Shown: positions 11,327-20,332 of the stretch, one piece after another
Numbering within the stretch: the stretch's first letter is position 1
How the letters are laid out: the number at the start of each line of letters is the position of its first letter
DNA from: Leptolyngbya sp. DLM2.Bin15
Lineage (GTDB): Bacteria; Cyanobacteriota; Cyanobacteriia; RECH01
Assembly (NCBI GenBank): GCA_007694125.1
Contig: RECH01000280.1
Location: 1-45,060 of the forward strand
Direction: 5' to 3'
Length of the DNA: 45,060 nucleotides
Made by a program: the position numbers and the translations under genes
Notes under the pieces: generated by a model
Seen by the model: the letters and a program-made list of their open reading frames with translations, nothing else
What the model was told of the DNA's origin: nothing
The model's database searches: none

Positions 11327-11787
11327 GGCATAGTGTGAACGTGCAATCGAGCAACCGGCATACCTGCCGGCTAGTTCTTGAAGCGACCTGCCCCAAGCTC
11401 TAAACCAGTTTGACAAGACGTTTGTGAAAATGAAAGTGTATAAAGAAGTGTTCCACAAATCGCCTCCATATGGCAAGGAGGAACATGCACCAAAGCAGAC
11501 TTATTCTAGGGTTTTCTACGATAGTGTCGGGGCGATCGCTTCTCTAACTGGCGGTAGTTCTCTTACCCACCCTAGGCTTGGGTAGTTATTGCCCCGTAGT
11601 TCCTGCTGCCTAATGTAGATTCTACGGAGTTTTCAGGATCCTGAACCTGGGTCGCTTTAGATCGTCTTTGAGGTGGCTCGGCAAGGGTGAGGTTTAGCTA
11701 AGTAAGTATATATCACTAGGCAATATGGGGTGTGAGTCGATGGATCCTCGGCAAAATCTGAATGAATGTTACTTAACTTAATAAAGA
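11327..11787. other. Gene-free region between psbB leader and the RemA fusion
   Basis: Contains a second small hairpin, CCGGCA-TACC-TGCCGG at 11355-11370, upstream of the putative psbB promoter. Otherwise it is ordinary intergenic DNA with one HIP1 site. No gene is supported. Confidence 0.4.
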
Positions 11788-11807
11788 CTGGGTTCGACTA
11801 GACCCAG
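11788..11807 (-). terminator. Weak hairpin after the tandem RemA gene
   Basis: CTGGGT at 11788-11793 pairs with ACCCAG at 11802-11807 across 8 bases. On the minus strand it is followed by TCTTTATTAAG. It lies just beyond the RemA-fusion stop at 11821 and is a plausible but weak terminator. Confidence 0.4.
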
Positions 11808-11820
11808 GCATGGGGGCAGG

Positions 11821-12438
11821 TCATAGATCTTTGGGAGCGGTATCTTTGGGGGTGACAAAGCGATTGGCGACGGTTTCCGGTTGGATGGCCGATAGGATAA
11901 CGTGCCCAAAATCCATGACGATCACGGCTCTTGTGCGGCGACCGTAGGTGGCATCGACCAACTGCCCTCGTTCCCGAGCGTCTGTAATTAAGCGTTTAAT
12001 GGGAGCCGATTCGGGGCTAACGATCGCCACCACTCGATTGGCAGAGACAATATTGCCAAATCCGATATTAATGAGCCGAATATCCATAGGGTTAGGTGGC
12101 TTGCTAGCCGATAGAGCAGAACGAGGCACATTCGGGTGCATGATCAGCCGATGGGTAATGGTTTCTGCCTGCAGTGCGGACAGGGTCAGATGCCATGTTC
12201 CGGGAGCTGGTGTGGTGCGATCGCAAATCTTGGGTGGGATGAGGGGCCAGGGCGCGAGCAGATGGCTGATGATCACAGTGCGAGGCGATCGCCCCTGGGT
12301 GGCATAGGTCAACTGAGCCTGATCACGGGCGTGATGGATGAGCCGCCGAATGGGAGCTGAGTCTGCATCGACAATGGCGATCAGTTGCCCTGCTGCCATT
12401 GTGTGATCAAATCCTAGGTTGATCAATTGTCCAGTCAT
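11821..12438 (-). CDS. Tandem RemA/DUF370 fusion protein
   Basis: 205 residues from the ATG at 12438; a GTG at 12447 is also in frame. It contains two RemA/DUF370 domains. The C-terminal copy (from about residue 118, [18 protein letters not shown]) is a canonical 88-residue RemA with the DNA-binding arginines at domain positions 18, 50 and 51 (SANR and YGRRTR). The N-terminal copy ([18 protein letters not shown]) aligns along its length, but position 18 is Gln and position 51 is Ser. It also has an insert of about 23 residues rich in Pro before [12 protein letters not shown]. RemA proteins are normally single-domain, ring-forming DNA-binding regulators (biofilm matrix genes in Bacillus). The aligned M at 12438 supports that start. 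The gene is divergent from the NFACT gene. Confidence 0.88.
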   Translation of the reverse strand: MTGQLINLGFDHTMAAGQLIAIVDADSAPIRRLIHHARDQAQLTYATQGRSPRTVIISHLLAPWPLIPPKICDRTTPAPGTWHLTLSALQAETITHRLIMHPNVPRSALSASKPPNPMDIRLINIGFGNIVSANRVVAIVSPESAPIKRLITDARERGQLVDATYGRRTRAVIVMDFGHVILSAIQPETVANRFVTPKDTAPKDL

Positions 12439-12639
12439 AGAAACCACATGATGTTGCCTGGTGGCTAGGGGATGGTGCTAGATGATGGCTTGACGGCTCC
12501 ACAACGATTGCCATACCCATGACCGCTGTGCTGCCATCGCGGCAGTGGGGACATGATTGAGGGGATAGGTCGCTTTAATCCAAGCTAGCCCTCAATATAA
12601 CCACATCCTACGGGCTAAAACGAATTTAGAATCCTAAAA

Positions 12640-12678
12640 AACAACAAAAATCCAGGATTCTCTTAGAAAATCCTGGAT
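12640..12678 (-). terminator. Orphan intrinsic terminator-like hairpin upstream of the RemA fusion
   Basis: A perfect 10-bp stem (ATCCAGGATT at 12650-12659, complement at 12669-12678) with a 9-base loop. Read on the minus strand it is followed by TTTTGTTGTTTTTT, a textbook intrinsic terminator. No gene ends just upstream on that strand, and the RemA fusion begins 200 bases downstream. It may be an attenuator in a long leader or the end of a small RNA encoded at about 12680-12916. The rest of the 12439-12916 gap holds a 10-bp tandem repeat (GCCCTAGGTG, then GCCCTAGGTG less precisely) and no gene. Confidence 0.6.
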
Positions 12679-12916
12679 CTCATAAACTTTTTATGGATTT
12701 CATAGGGTGTGGTCGTTGGGGCCCCGGGGGTGGCGATAGACTGGAGGCTGGGCGTGATGGCGCGAAACGCTGGGTCGTTGGCATGATGCTAGCTGGCTGC
12801 TTGGCTAGATGGTGGTTCACCCAAGCGTCGAGCCCTGGGTGATGGCTAGCTGCCGTGCCTCGGTGGGGTGCCCTAGGTGCCCTAGGTGACGGATAGAACT
12901 GACGAGGGATAGGGCT

Positions 12917-14662
12917 GTGCAACCGGTAGATTTGACGACATTGACGGCGGTTTGTGCTGAATTGCGAGATGGCTGGCTGCCGGCGCGCCTAGAGCAGGTT
13001 TATCAACGCGATCGCCACATGGTTTCCCTAGCCCTGCGCACCTTGGAGGGACGTAGTTGGCTGAACATTTGCTGGCATCCGCAGGCCGCCCACCTTTGCC
13101 TGGGTGGCCCACCGCCACGGACGCCGGATACCTTCACCTTCAGCCAGCAGCTTAAACATCAATTGGGTGGTTTGGCGTTGATTGCGGTTGACCTGATTCA
13201 TCCCTGGGAGCGGGTGGTGGATTTTCAGTTTGCCCAGCGTCCGGGGGAGCCGCCTCTATGGCATCTCTATGTGGAGATTATGGGCAAATATAGCAATGCC
13301 ATTTTGACCCATGCCGATCAAACCATTGTCACCGCTGCCCATCAGGTGAGTCGGCAACAGTCTAGCGTGCGTCCCATTCAAACCGGGCAGCCCTACGAGA
13401 TGCCGCCGCGCATGTTGGAAGATTCGCCGTCGCTGCAGGAATCCTTGGACGACTGGCGCGATCGCCTTTGTTTGATTCCCGGCACCCTCAAGCGCAATCT
13501 GATGAAGGTCTATTGTGGGCTGAGTTCTAATCTGGTGGTGTCGATGTTGGAGATGGCGGATCTGGCCCTAGACTGCACCACCGATGACCTGACGTCCGCC
13601 GATTGGCAGCGGCTGTATGAGCGATGGCAGGAATGGCTCCAGGCGTTGCGCCAGGAACGGTTTAAGCCAGGATGGCGATCGCAGGGTTATACAGTGATGG
13701 GCTGGGGGGTGGTGCAATCGGCCCGTAGTGTTCAGGCGTTGCTCGATCAGTACTATACCGATCAGCGCAATCAGCAAATCTTCGACCAACTACGCCATCA
13801 AATCTCCCAGCGGATCATCACGCTACAGAAAAAGCTCAACCATAAGGTGCAGGATTTCCAGGCTCGTCTGCTGCAGTCGGAGGAGGCCGATCGCGATCGC
13901 CTATGGGCTGATCTGCTGATGGCCTATGGGCATGAGTGGCAACCGGGCATGACCCAGATTCTTCTGCCTGATTTTGAAACCCATATACCGATCGCCATTC
14001 CCCTCAACCCGCAGAAAACCGGGGTGCAAAATGCCCAATTGCTCTACAAACGCCACCAAAAATTGAAGCGATCGCGGGATGCGATCGCGCCCCTGCTGGC
14101 GGAAGCTCAAGGCGAGGTGGCCTACCTCGATCAACTAGACGTAGCGATCGCTCAGTTAGATGCCTACCAGGAGCCTACGGATCTTAGTGCCCTGGAAGAC
14201 ATTTATGAAGAATTAAGCCAGCAAGGCTACATCAAGGATCCTCGCCGTCGCGATCGCCCTGCCACTGCCCCCGATCCCGAAAGCTTTCATCGCTACCGCA
14301 GCCCCAGCGGCTTTGAGGTGTTGGTGGGGCGCAATAATCGCCAAAACGATGACCTGACCAGCCGCATCGCTACTGACTATGATCTGTGGTTTCACACTCA
14401 GCAAATTCCCGGTAGCCATGTGCTTCTGCGCCTAGATGCGGGCAGAGTTGCCGATGATGCCGACCTGCAGTTTACCGCTAACATTGCGGCCTACTACAGC
14501 CGCGCTCGCCAGAGCGACCAAGCCCCGGTGGTCTACACGGCTCCCAAACATGTCTATAAGCCTAAAGGTGCCAAGCCCGGTACCGTGATCTACAAACATG
14601 AAACGGTGATCTGGGGCTATCCTCAACAGGTATTATCCTCAGCAATCGTCCGGATGCCGTGA
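12917..14662 (+). CDS. NFACT family protein (RqcH/Rqc2 homologue)
   Basis: 581 residues, GTG start with GAGG about 10 bases upstream. The family binds obstructed 50S ribosomes and, in bacteria, adds C-terminal alanine tails to stalled peptides; older annotations say fibronectin-binding protein. The NFACT-N domain spans about residues 1-180, with LPARLEQVYQ and RSWLNICWHPQ. Helix-hairpin-helix and coiled-coil regions fill the middle (about 270-420, with ILLPDFETHIPIAIPLNP and a long KRSRDAIAPLLAEA helix). The C-terminal NFACT-R domain has the signature GFEVLVGRNNRQND, then DLWFHTQQIPGSHVLLR. The usual Asp-Arg pair of NFACT-N is Glu98-Arg99 here. Confidence 0.93.
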   Translation: MQPVDLTTLTAVCAELRDGWLPARLEQVYQRDRHMVSLALRTLEGRSWLNICWHPQAAHLCLGGPPPRTPDTFTFSQQLKHQLGGLALIAVDLIHPWERVVDFQFAQRPGEPPLWHLYVEIMGKYSNAILTHADQTIVTAAHQVSRQQSSVRPIQTGQPYEMPPRMLEDSPSLQESLDDWRDRLCLIPGTLKRNLMKVYCGLSSNLVVSMLEMADLALDCTTDDLTSADWQRLYERWQEWLQALRQERFKPGWRSQGYTVMGWGVVQSARSVQALLDQYYTDQRNQQIFDQLRHQISQRIITLQKKLNHKVQDFQARLLQSEEADRDRLWADLLMAYGHEWQPGMTQILLPDFETHIPIAIPLNPQKTGVQNAQLLYKRHQKLKRSRDAIAPLLAEAQGEVAYLDQLDVAIAQLDAYQEPTDLSALEDIYEELSQQGYIKDPRRRDRPATAPDPESFHRYRSPSGFEVLVGRNNRQNDDLTSRIATDYDLWFHTQQIPGSHVLLRLDAGRVADDADLQFTANIAAYYSRARQSDQAPVVYTAPKHVYKPKGAKPGTVIYKHETVIWGYPQQVLSSAIVRMP

Positions 14663-15284
14663 GATGAATGGAGCTGTTAAGCTGTTGGGCGGCTTAGGTC
14701 TCACCCGGATCTCATCAGATTGAAAGAGTCATGGTGTTGGCTAATGCTTCTACAACCGGGGGTTGACGTACTACCACAACGGCTTAAAAAAATGGTGCTC
14801 TATGATGGCTTTTGTGGCTGAAATGGGAATCCTTTTCCCTAGTACCGTTGACCTACGATGGCTTCCTCCTTGCCTCGTTCAAGCAACACCATGGCCCCAC
14901 GATGGGCGCGATCGCCCCTGAGTAGACCTGCTGGATCACACGTTATAGGTTTCATTCATTCCCTTTTGATAGCCCCCGGCAACGCGGTAACGATTCGTTG
15001 CCCATTGAGATGACTAGCCAGCCAAGCGTCCCAGGCTGAAGACCATCCGTGAACTGCAGATGTTCAACCTATGGCGTTGAGGAGGTGAGGGGGCGATCGC
15101 CCCTATGACGTCAGATACTGAGTTGAGATATATGAATCCCATGTCATCCAGCAGGTATACGCTCTATTGGAGTAAATGAGATAGGTTGCAGGTGAAGAAT
15201 CCCTGAGTCCGCAACACATGCCCCTAGGGCAGCCATCAGTCAACGTTTAACGTCCTAGTCTAGCAAGGTTTAGAGGATATATTC
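14663..15284. other. Gene-free region, 622 bp
   Basis: No open frame with coding character. A 14-bp palindrome around a HIP1 site (GGGGCGATCGCCCC) lies near 15091-15104. The promoter of the following surface-protein gene should be in the last part. An AGAGGATAT segment about 10 bases before the ATG at 15285 can serve as its ribosome binding site. Confidence 0.45.
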
Positions 15285-18068
15285 ATGGCAGGAAATACGA
15301 TTCAAGATGCGGACACCAGCACATTTTCAAACATCCGCCCTCGGGCGACTCGTGTTCAGAATAATGTGGGTCCAGATGATCGAGATGATTTCTACCGCCT
15401 GCGCCTCACAGGGCGTACCAGCTTAGAAATTAATATGGATCGCTTGCAAGACAACGCGAACCTCCAACTGCTCAACCGTAGAGGGAATGTCATTGCTCGT
15501 TCGACCAGACCCGGGACAAGGGATGAAGACATCAACACAACCGTCAATCGAGGCACGTACTTTTTACGCGTTTTCACCCCCAACCGCCGCGCAGATACCC
15601 GCTATCGCCTCAACGTGAGTGGATATGACGACAATGCAGGGGATAACTTCAACCAGGCTCTAGCGATCGACCCCCAAGCTGGTAACGTTAATCTCCGAGA
15701 CTATGTGGGGCCAGCCGACAAAAACGACTTTTATAGCTTCAGCCTGGATTCCTTTGCTGAGGTCGATCTATCCTTGGCAACCCTTGGCAGTAATACGCGC
15801 ATGATTCTGTTCGATGGCGACAGAAATCGCATTACGGCTGATGCTCGGGGCAGTAGCGGCAACAGTGCTGGCATTACTGAGGCTCTGGCTCCAGGGGACT
15901 ACTTCGTGCGGGTGACGCCCGTAGGAAGGAATTCTGCAACGACCTATCGCTTCCGGGCAACGACGGGGCCCTTCCCGGATGGGGCAGGCGACACCTTTGA
16001 AGATGCCAACAACTTAGGGCAACTGCCCTCGCGCAGCTCCACCAGCCCTATTTCTACAATCGAAGAATTGCTGGATGTCAATGATACGGATGTGTATCGC
16101 TTCAGAACTGCTGCTAATCGAGGCGATGCCAATACCCTGCTCAACGTCAGCTTAAATATCAACACCGCTGGTCTTGATGTAGATCTAGAGCTCTTTGACT
16201 CTAGCTTCCAATCGGTCGCGTCGAACTCCGGCACCAATACGGTTGCACTCAGTGACGTGTCCTTGGCAGCAAATAGTATTTACTACATCCAAGTGTCTAA
16301 GGTTGATAATGCAGCCTTCAGTTTCTTCACCCTTGATCTAGACACAGAGCTAGACATTATCGACCAAGCTGGCAATACCCCTGCTGAAGCGTTCAATATC
16401 GACGATGAAGTATCTTGGGCACCGGTGAATGGTCGTCGCAGTTTCTCCATTGGCGACTTTGTCGGTGCAGATATCGATGAAGATGACTACTTCAGGTTCT
16501 CGCTCACCGAAGCCAGCTTCATTAATTTGAATGTACTTCCAGACTCTGATCCAGATGCAACTGCGGATATTCAAATCTTCCGGCAAGGGCCTGGGGGCAT
16601 TAACGATCTGATCCTGTTCGATACTGTGCGTCAAGAGGGTAACGTACCCGAGCAAGTTCAAGGGGTGTTTGATGCCGGCACCTATTTCATTCGGGTCTTC
16701 CCTGAGGCTGAGTCGTCGTTTGCCTTCTATGAGATGTCTTTGGAGGCTACGTCAGTTTCTCTGACCCCTGCTTTCATTAAGGACATTAACCCTGGCCCTG
16801 GCAGTTCTTCCAATGCTATTCAGCAGATGGCTGGCGTGGGCGGTAGTCTTTTCTTCGCCGCCAATGATGGTACTGGGGTAGCGCTCTGGAGCACGGATGG
16901 TACCTTTGATGGTACGCAAGAACTGAGGAAGTTCAACACCATTGGCGACATGGTGTCTGTGAATGGATTTGTCTATTTCACAGCCGCTGATGCAAGTCTT
17001 AACATTGGTCAAGAGCTCTGGCGTACAGATGGTACTGCTGTGGAGCTCGTCAAAGATATCTTCCCAGGGGAGCAATCATCTGGCATCAGCAACTTTACGG
17101 TGGTGGGAGATTTCCTCTACTTTACGGCGACTGATCAATCCAATCAGTTTGCTACCAATAACGAGGTTTGGGTCGTCGATACCAACTTTGTTGGCGGTAA
17201 CTTGGCGAATAGTGCCACCTTGTTAGATGTGACGGGTAATGACGCAGGCTCCAATCCATCCGGTCTGACGGCGGTGGGGAATTCGCTATACTTCTTCGCC
17301 GATGATCAGGACTTCGGTGAGCAGATCTTTAAGAGTACAGCTGGGGGTGCGCCAGTTGCGATCGATACGGGTCTTGTCGGGCCTTCGGGTGAGTTCGCTG
17401 AATTTAATGGAGCCCTCTATTTCACTGGACAAGATTTTGGTGGCGGCAACACCAATAACCTGTATCGCCTAGGGGCTAACGATATCGTAGAGGCCTTGGA
17501 TCCTATTGCAGGGCTGCAAGCTGCAAACTTTGGTAATTTGACCTCATCGGGTGGCAAGCTGTTCTTCACGGGCAGTACCACAGCAACGGGCGTTGAGCTC
17601 TATGCCTATGATCCAACTCGTGCTCAGGGTAGCCAAACCTATTTGGTGAAAGATATCAATGTTGAGCCTAACGCCGGTGCAAGCTCCAACCCGCAGCAAC
17701 TAACGTCAGCTAACGGTCTGCTGTACTTCACGGCTAATGATGATACCGGCCGTCATCTGTGGGTGAGTGATGGTACGGAAGAGGGAACAACGAAGGTTCT
17801 CTTTGAGGACAGTCCATTACTCAGTGCGGGGAACTTGACGGCTGTTGGCTCAACGCTGTACTTCACCGCTGATGATGGTGCCGCAGGAAGCGAGCTGTGG
17901 CGTATTTCTGTGGGTGGCCAAGTTGAACTCGTCGATATCGCTGGAGATGTAGCCTCCAACCCAGGCAACCTCACAGAGGTGAATGGACGTTTGTTCTTCC
18001 GAGCTAATACACCGGAAGCTGGACGTGAACTGTGGGTTGTGGGCTTACCAGAAGACCAAATCGTCTAG
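15285..18068 (+). CDS. Large PPC-domain and ELWxxDGT-repeat protein, probably extracellular
   Basis: 927 residues. Four PPC-like beta-sandwich domains occupy about residues 1-112, 113-230, 231-360 and 361-495, each with the DxDxYRF/DDFY strand and a GTYFLRVFxP or GDYFVRVTP ending. Residues about 500-927 form nine repeats of roughly 45 residues with the pattern YFTAxD...G.ELWRTDGT (ELWxxDGT repeats). These look like propeller blades. No protease domain accompanies the PPC units and no Sec signal peptide starts the protein; the N-terminus is MAGNTIQDADTS. Export by a type I-like route is an inference from its acidic, Asp/Asn/Gly-rich composition. It is a single-gene unit with its own terminator. 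Role unknown; adhesion or sheath structure is possible. Confidence 0.88.
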   Translation: MAGNTIQDADTSTFSNIRPRATRVQNNVGPDDRDDFYRLRLTGRTSLEINMDRLQDNANLQLLNRRGNVIARSTRPGTRDEDINTTVNRGTYFLRVFTPNRRADTRYRLNVSGYDDNAGDNFNQALAIDPQAGNVNLRDYVGPADKNDFYSFSLDSFAEVDLSLATLGSNTRMILFDGDRNRITADARGSSGNSAGITEALAPGDYFVRVTPVGRNSATTYRFRATTGPFPDGAGDTFEDANNLGQLPSRSSTSPISTIEELLDVNDTDVYRFRTAANRGDANTLLNVSLNINTAGLDVDLELFDSSFQSVASNSGTNTVALSDVSLAANSIYYIQVSKVDNAAFSFFTLDLDTELDIIDQAGNTPAEAFNIDDEVSWAPVNGRRSFSIGDFVGADIDEDDYFRFSLTEASFINLNVLPDSDPDATADIQIFRQGPGGINDLILFDTVRQEGNVPEQVQGVFDAGTYFIRVFPEAESSFAFYEMSLEATSVSLTPAFIKDINPGPGSSSNAIQQMAGVGGSLFFAANDGTGVALWSTDGTFDGTQELRKFNTIGDMVSVNGFVYFTAADASLNIGQELWRTDGTAVELVKDIFPGEQSSGISNFTVVGDFLYFTATDQSNQFATNNEVWVVDTNFVGGNLANSATLLDVTGNDAGSNPSGLTAVGNSLYFFADDQDFGEQIFKSTAGGAPVAIDTGLVGPSGEFAEFNGALYFTGQDFGGGNTNNLYRLGANDIVEALDPIAGLQAANFGNLTSSGGKLFFTGSTTATGVELYAYDPTRAQGSQTYLVKDINVEPNAGASSNPQQLTSANGLLYFTANDDTGRHLWVSDGTEEGTTKVLFEDSPLLSAGNLTAVGSTLYFTADDGAAGSELWRISVGGQVELVDIAGDVASNPGNLTEVNGRLFFRANTPEAGRELWVVGLPEDQIV

Positions 18069-18127
18069 GGTTTCTCGCCATAGCTAACCACAATATCGAA
18101 TGCGGGTAGGGGCTTGCTCCTACCCCA

Positions 18128-18152
18128 GCCGCCAGACCTCTGGCGGCTTTTT
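18128..18152 (+). terminator. Rho-independent terminator
   Basis: A perfect 8-bp GC-rich stem GCCGCCAG with CTGGCGGC and a 4-base loop, followed by five T. A smaller hairpin (GGGTAGG paired with CCTACCC) lies at about 18103-18125. Together they end the surface-protein transcript 60 bases after its stop. Confidence 0.85.
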
Positions 18153-18333
18153 GATGCATGGTGGGTGTTTGCGAGTGCTGGCCACCCCATAGACATGACA
18201 TTTCACTTCGACGATCGTTGTAGCCTCAAGCTTGATGATAAAATCAAAGGAGTTGATTCACCTTAATTCCGACCGAATTACCGGGGATAGTCAGCTTTAT
18301 CGTTTGTGCTCACTGATCTGTCGTTTGCGTCCC

Positions 18334-20256
18334 ATGGTCACCACTCCCATCCAATCGTCTGCTTCCGTCAAACGTTCGAAGGCTGAAGCGCTTAAAGAGC
18401 GTAGCCATGCCCTGCGAGAACCCGTTGCCACGGAGATTTTGCAAGATACCACTCATTTTTCTGAAGATGGCCTGCAGATTCTCAAGTTTCACGGTTCTTA
18501 CCAGCAAGATAATCGCGATAACCGGGTTAAGGGGCAGGAAAAAGATTATCAATTCATGCTGCGTACCCGTAATCCTGGCGGGTTCATTTCATCGCAGCTC
18601 TACCTCACCCTCGATCGCCTGGCGGAGGAGTATGGCAACCAAACTCTGCGGGCAACCACCCGTCAAGGTTTCCAGCTTCATGGTGTGTTGAAGCAAAACC
18701 TCAAAACCGTAATTGCAGAAATTGTCCGGAATATGGGGTCTACCCTAGGAGCCTGTGGCGACCTGAACCGGAATGTGATGGCTCCTCCAGCTCCCTACAA
18801 AAACCGTCCAGAGTATGTTTATGCTCAGGAGTATGCCAATCACATCGCTGACTTGCTGACGCCCCACACTGGTGCGTACTACGAAATTTGGCTGGATGGT
18901 GAAAAGGCGGTGACCTCGGAGGTGAATCCTGCGGTGGTGGCGGCACTCCAGCCCAAGGATGATGATGACACTGTCTTTGCTGAGGGCGAGGAGCCGATTT
19001 ATGGCACCCACTACATGCCTCGGAAGTTTAAGTGCTGTGTGACGGTGCCGGGGGATAACTCGGTTGATCTGTACTCCCAAGATGTCAGTCTTGTGGTGAT
19101 CATCAATGACCAAGGTGACCTAGAGGGGTTCAACGTGCTGGCGGGTGGCGGCATGGGGCGCACCCACAATAAGGAAGAAACCTTTGCCCGCTTGGCAGAT
19201 CCAATTTGCTATGTGGACAAGGATGATGTCTATGACTTGGTGAAGGCGATCGTGGCCACCCAGCGAGACTATGGCGATCGCTTCAATCGCCGCCATGCCC
19301 GCATGAAGTATTTGCTGCATGATTGGGGTGTGGAACGGTTTAGCCAAACCCTAGAGCAATACTTTGGCAAGTCGCTCCAGCCGTTTAAGCCCCTGCCTGA
19401 GTTTGAGTACAAAGACTATCTGGGCTGGCATGACCAAGGGGATGGCAAGCTATTTTTGGGCATCTCCATCGAGAATGGGCGGGTGCATGATACGCCTACC
19501 CTGCAGCTTAGAACGGCGCTGCGGGACATTGAGCAACGCTTTGCACTGCCGATGCTGCTGACGGCCAACCATAACTTGGTGCTGTATGACATTGATCTGG
19601 CGGCCAAGTCGGAGATTGATCAAGTTCTGCAGCGCTGTGGTGTGGTGCCGGTGGAAAACCTGGATCCTCTCACGCGCTATTCGATGGCCTGCCCGGCGTT
19701 GCCGACCTGCGGGCTGGCGATTACGGAATCGGAGCGGGTGCTGCCCAGCATTAACGATCGCATTCAGGCGGTGCTCAATCGGGTGGGGCTGCCGAACGAA
19801 AAAATAGTCATCCGCATGACCGGCTGTCCCAATGGCTGTGCTCGTCCCTACCTGGCGGAGCTGGGGTTTGTGGGTCAGGCGTCGGAGGCCTATCAAATCT
19901 GGCTGGGCGCTAGCCCTCACCAAACGCGGCTGTCTGAACCCTATATGGATCGCATGGCGATCGCTGACCTAGAGAAGACCCTAGAGCCGCTGTTCACCCA
20001 GTTCAAGCAACAGCGCCAGACGGGGGAAAGCTTTGGTGATTTTTGCCATCGGGTTGGCTTTGAAGCCCTACGGCAGTTTAGCGCCGCCTACAAGGCTAAA
20101 CCATCGCGATCGCCCAACCGCTCTCGCTATCGCATTGGTGTGGGTGATCAGATCTACGCCCAGCTCAAAACAGCGGCAGAACAGCAGGGACGCCCCATGA
20201 CCGAGTTGGCAACAGAAGCGATCGCTGCCTACCTGAAGACCGTCTCCGATTCCTAA
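18334..20256 (+). CDS. sir: Ferredoxin-sulfite reductase
   Basis: 640 residues. It reduces sulfite to sulfide with electrons from ferredoxin, using siroheme coupled to a 4Fe-4S cluster. The cluster and siroheme cysteines are Cys453 and Cys459 ([16 protein letters not shown]) and Cys498 and Cys502 ([12 protein letters not shown]). Upstream blocks [22 protein letters not shown] and [16 protein letters not shown] are typical of sulfite rather than nitrite reductase. An in-frame ATG at 18232 exists, but homologues begin shortly before the [15 protein letters not shown] block, so I chose 18334. The last 70 residues form an extension ending in a helix-rich segment ([20 protein letters not shown]) unlike the catalytic core. 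A small hlip gene follows 76 bp later. Confidence 0.95.
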   Translation: MVTTPIQSSASVKRSKAEALKERSHALREPVATEILQDTTHFSEDGLQILKFHGSYQQDNRDNRVKGQEKDYQFMLRTRNPGGFISSQLYLTLDRLAEEYGNQTLRATTRQGFQLHGVLKQNLKTVIAEIVRNMGSTLGACGDLNRNVMAPPAPYKNRPEYVYAQEYANHIADLLTPHTGAYYEIWLDGEKAVTSEVNPAVVAALQPKDDDDTVFAEGEEPIYGTHYMPRKFKCCVTVPGDNSVDLYSQDVSLVVIINDQGDLEGFNVLAGGGMGRTHNKEETFARLADPICYVDKDDVYDLVKAIVATQRDYGDRFNRRHARMKYLLHDWGVERFSQTLEQYFGKSLQPFKPLPEFEYKDYLGWHDQGDGKLFLGISIENGRVHDTPTLQLRTALRDIEQRFALPMLLTANHNLVLYDIDLAAKSEIDQVLQRCGVVPVENLDPLTRYSMACPALPTCGLAITESERVLPSINDRIQAVLNRVGLPNEKIVIRMTGCPNGCARPYLAELGFVGQASEAYQIWLGASPHQTRLSEPYMDRMAIADLEKTLEPLFTQFKQQRQTGESFGDFCHRVGFEALRQFSAAYKAKPSRSPNRSRYRIGVGDQIYAQLKTAAEQQGRPMTELATEAIAAYLKTVSDS

Positions 20257-20263
20257 GCCTCCC

Positions 20264-20318
20264 TTGACGATCGCACCAGAGTTCTCCACAATGGAGAAAG
20301 ACTGTAACGTTTTGTAAA
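20264..20318 (+). promoter_or_regulatory. Candidate hlip promoter with HLR1-like element
   Basis: TTGACG at 20264-20269 and CACAAT at 20287-20292 are spaced 17 bases. At 20301-20318 the reverse complement reads TTTACAAA-ac-GTTACAGT, two 8-base direct repeats spaced by 2 bases. This fits the cyanobacterial HLR1 consensus (G/T)TTACA(T/A)(T/A)-N2-repeat with one mismatch. HLR1 is bound by the response regulator RpaB, which controls high-light genes. A site overlapping or just after the start of transcription fits repression in low light. A 7-bp hairpin at 20282-20298 overlaps the -10 region. Confidence 0.6.
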
Positions 20319-20332
20319 CGGTTGTGCTGCTG

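Noticed and set aside
12680-12922. A minus-strand open frame rich in Pro, His and Ala upstream of the orphan terminator
   Set aside because: Composition is that of a GC-rich shadow frame, and it overlaps the NFACT start. A non-coding RNA is more likely if anything is transcribed here.
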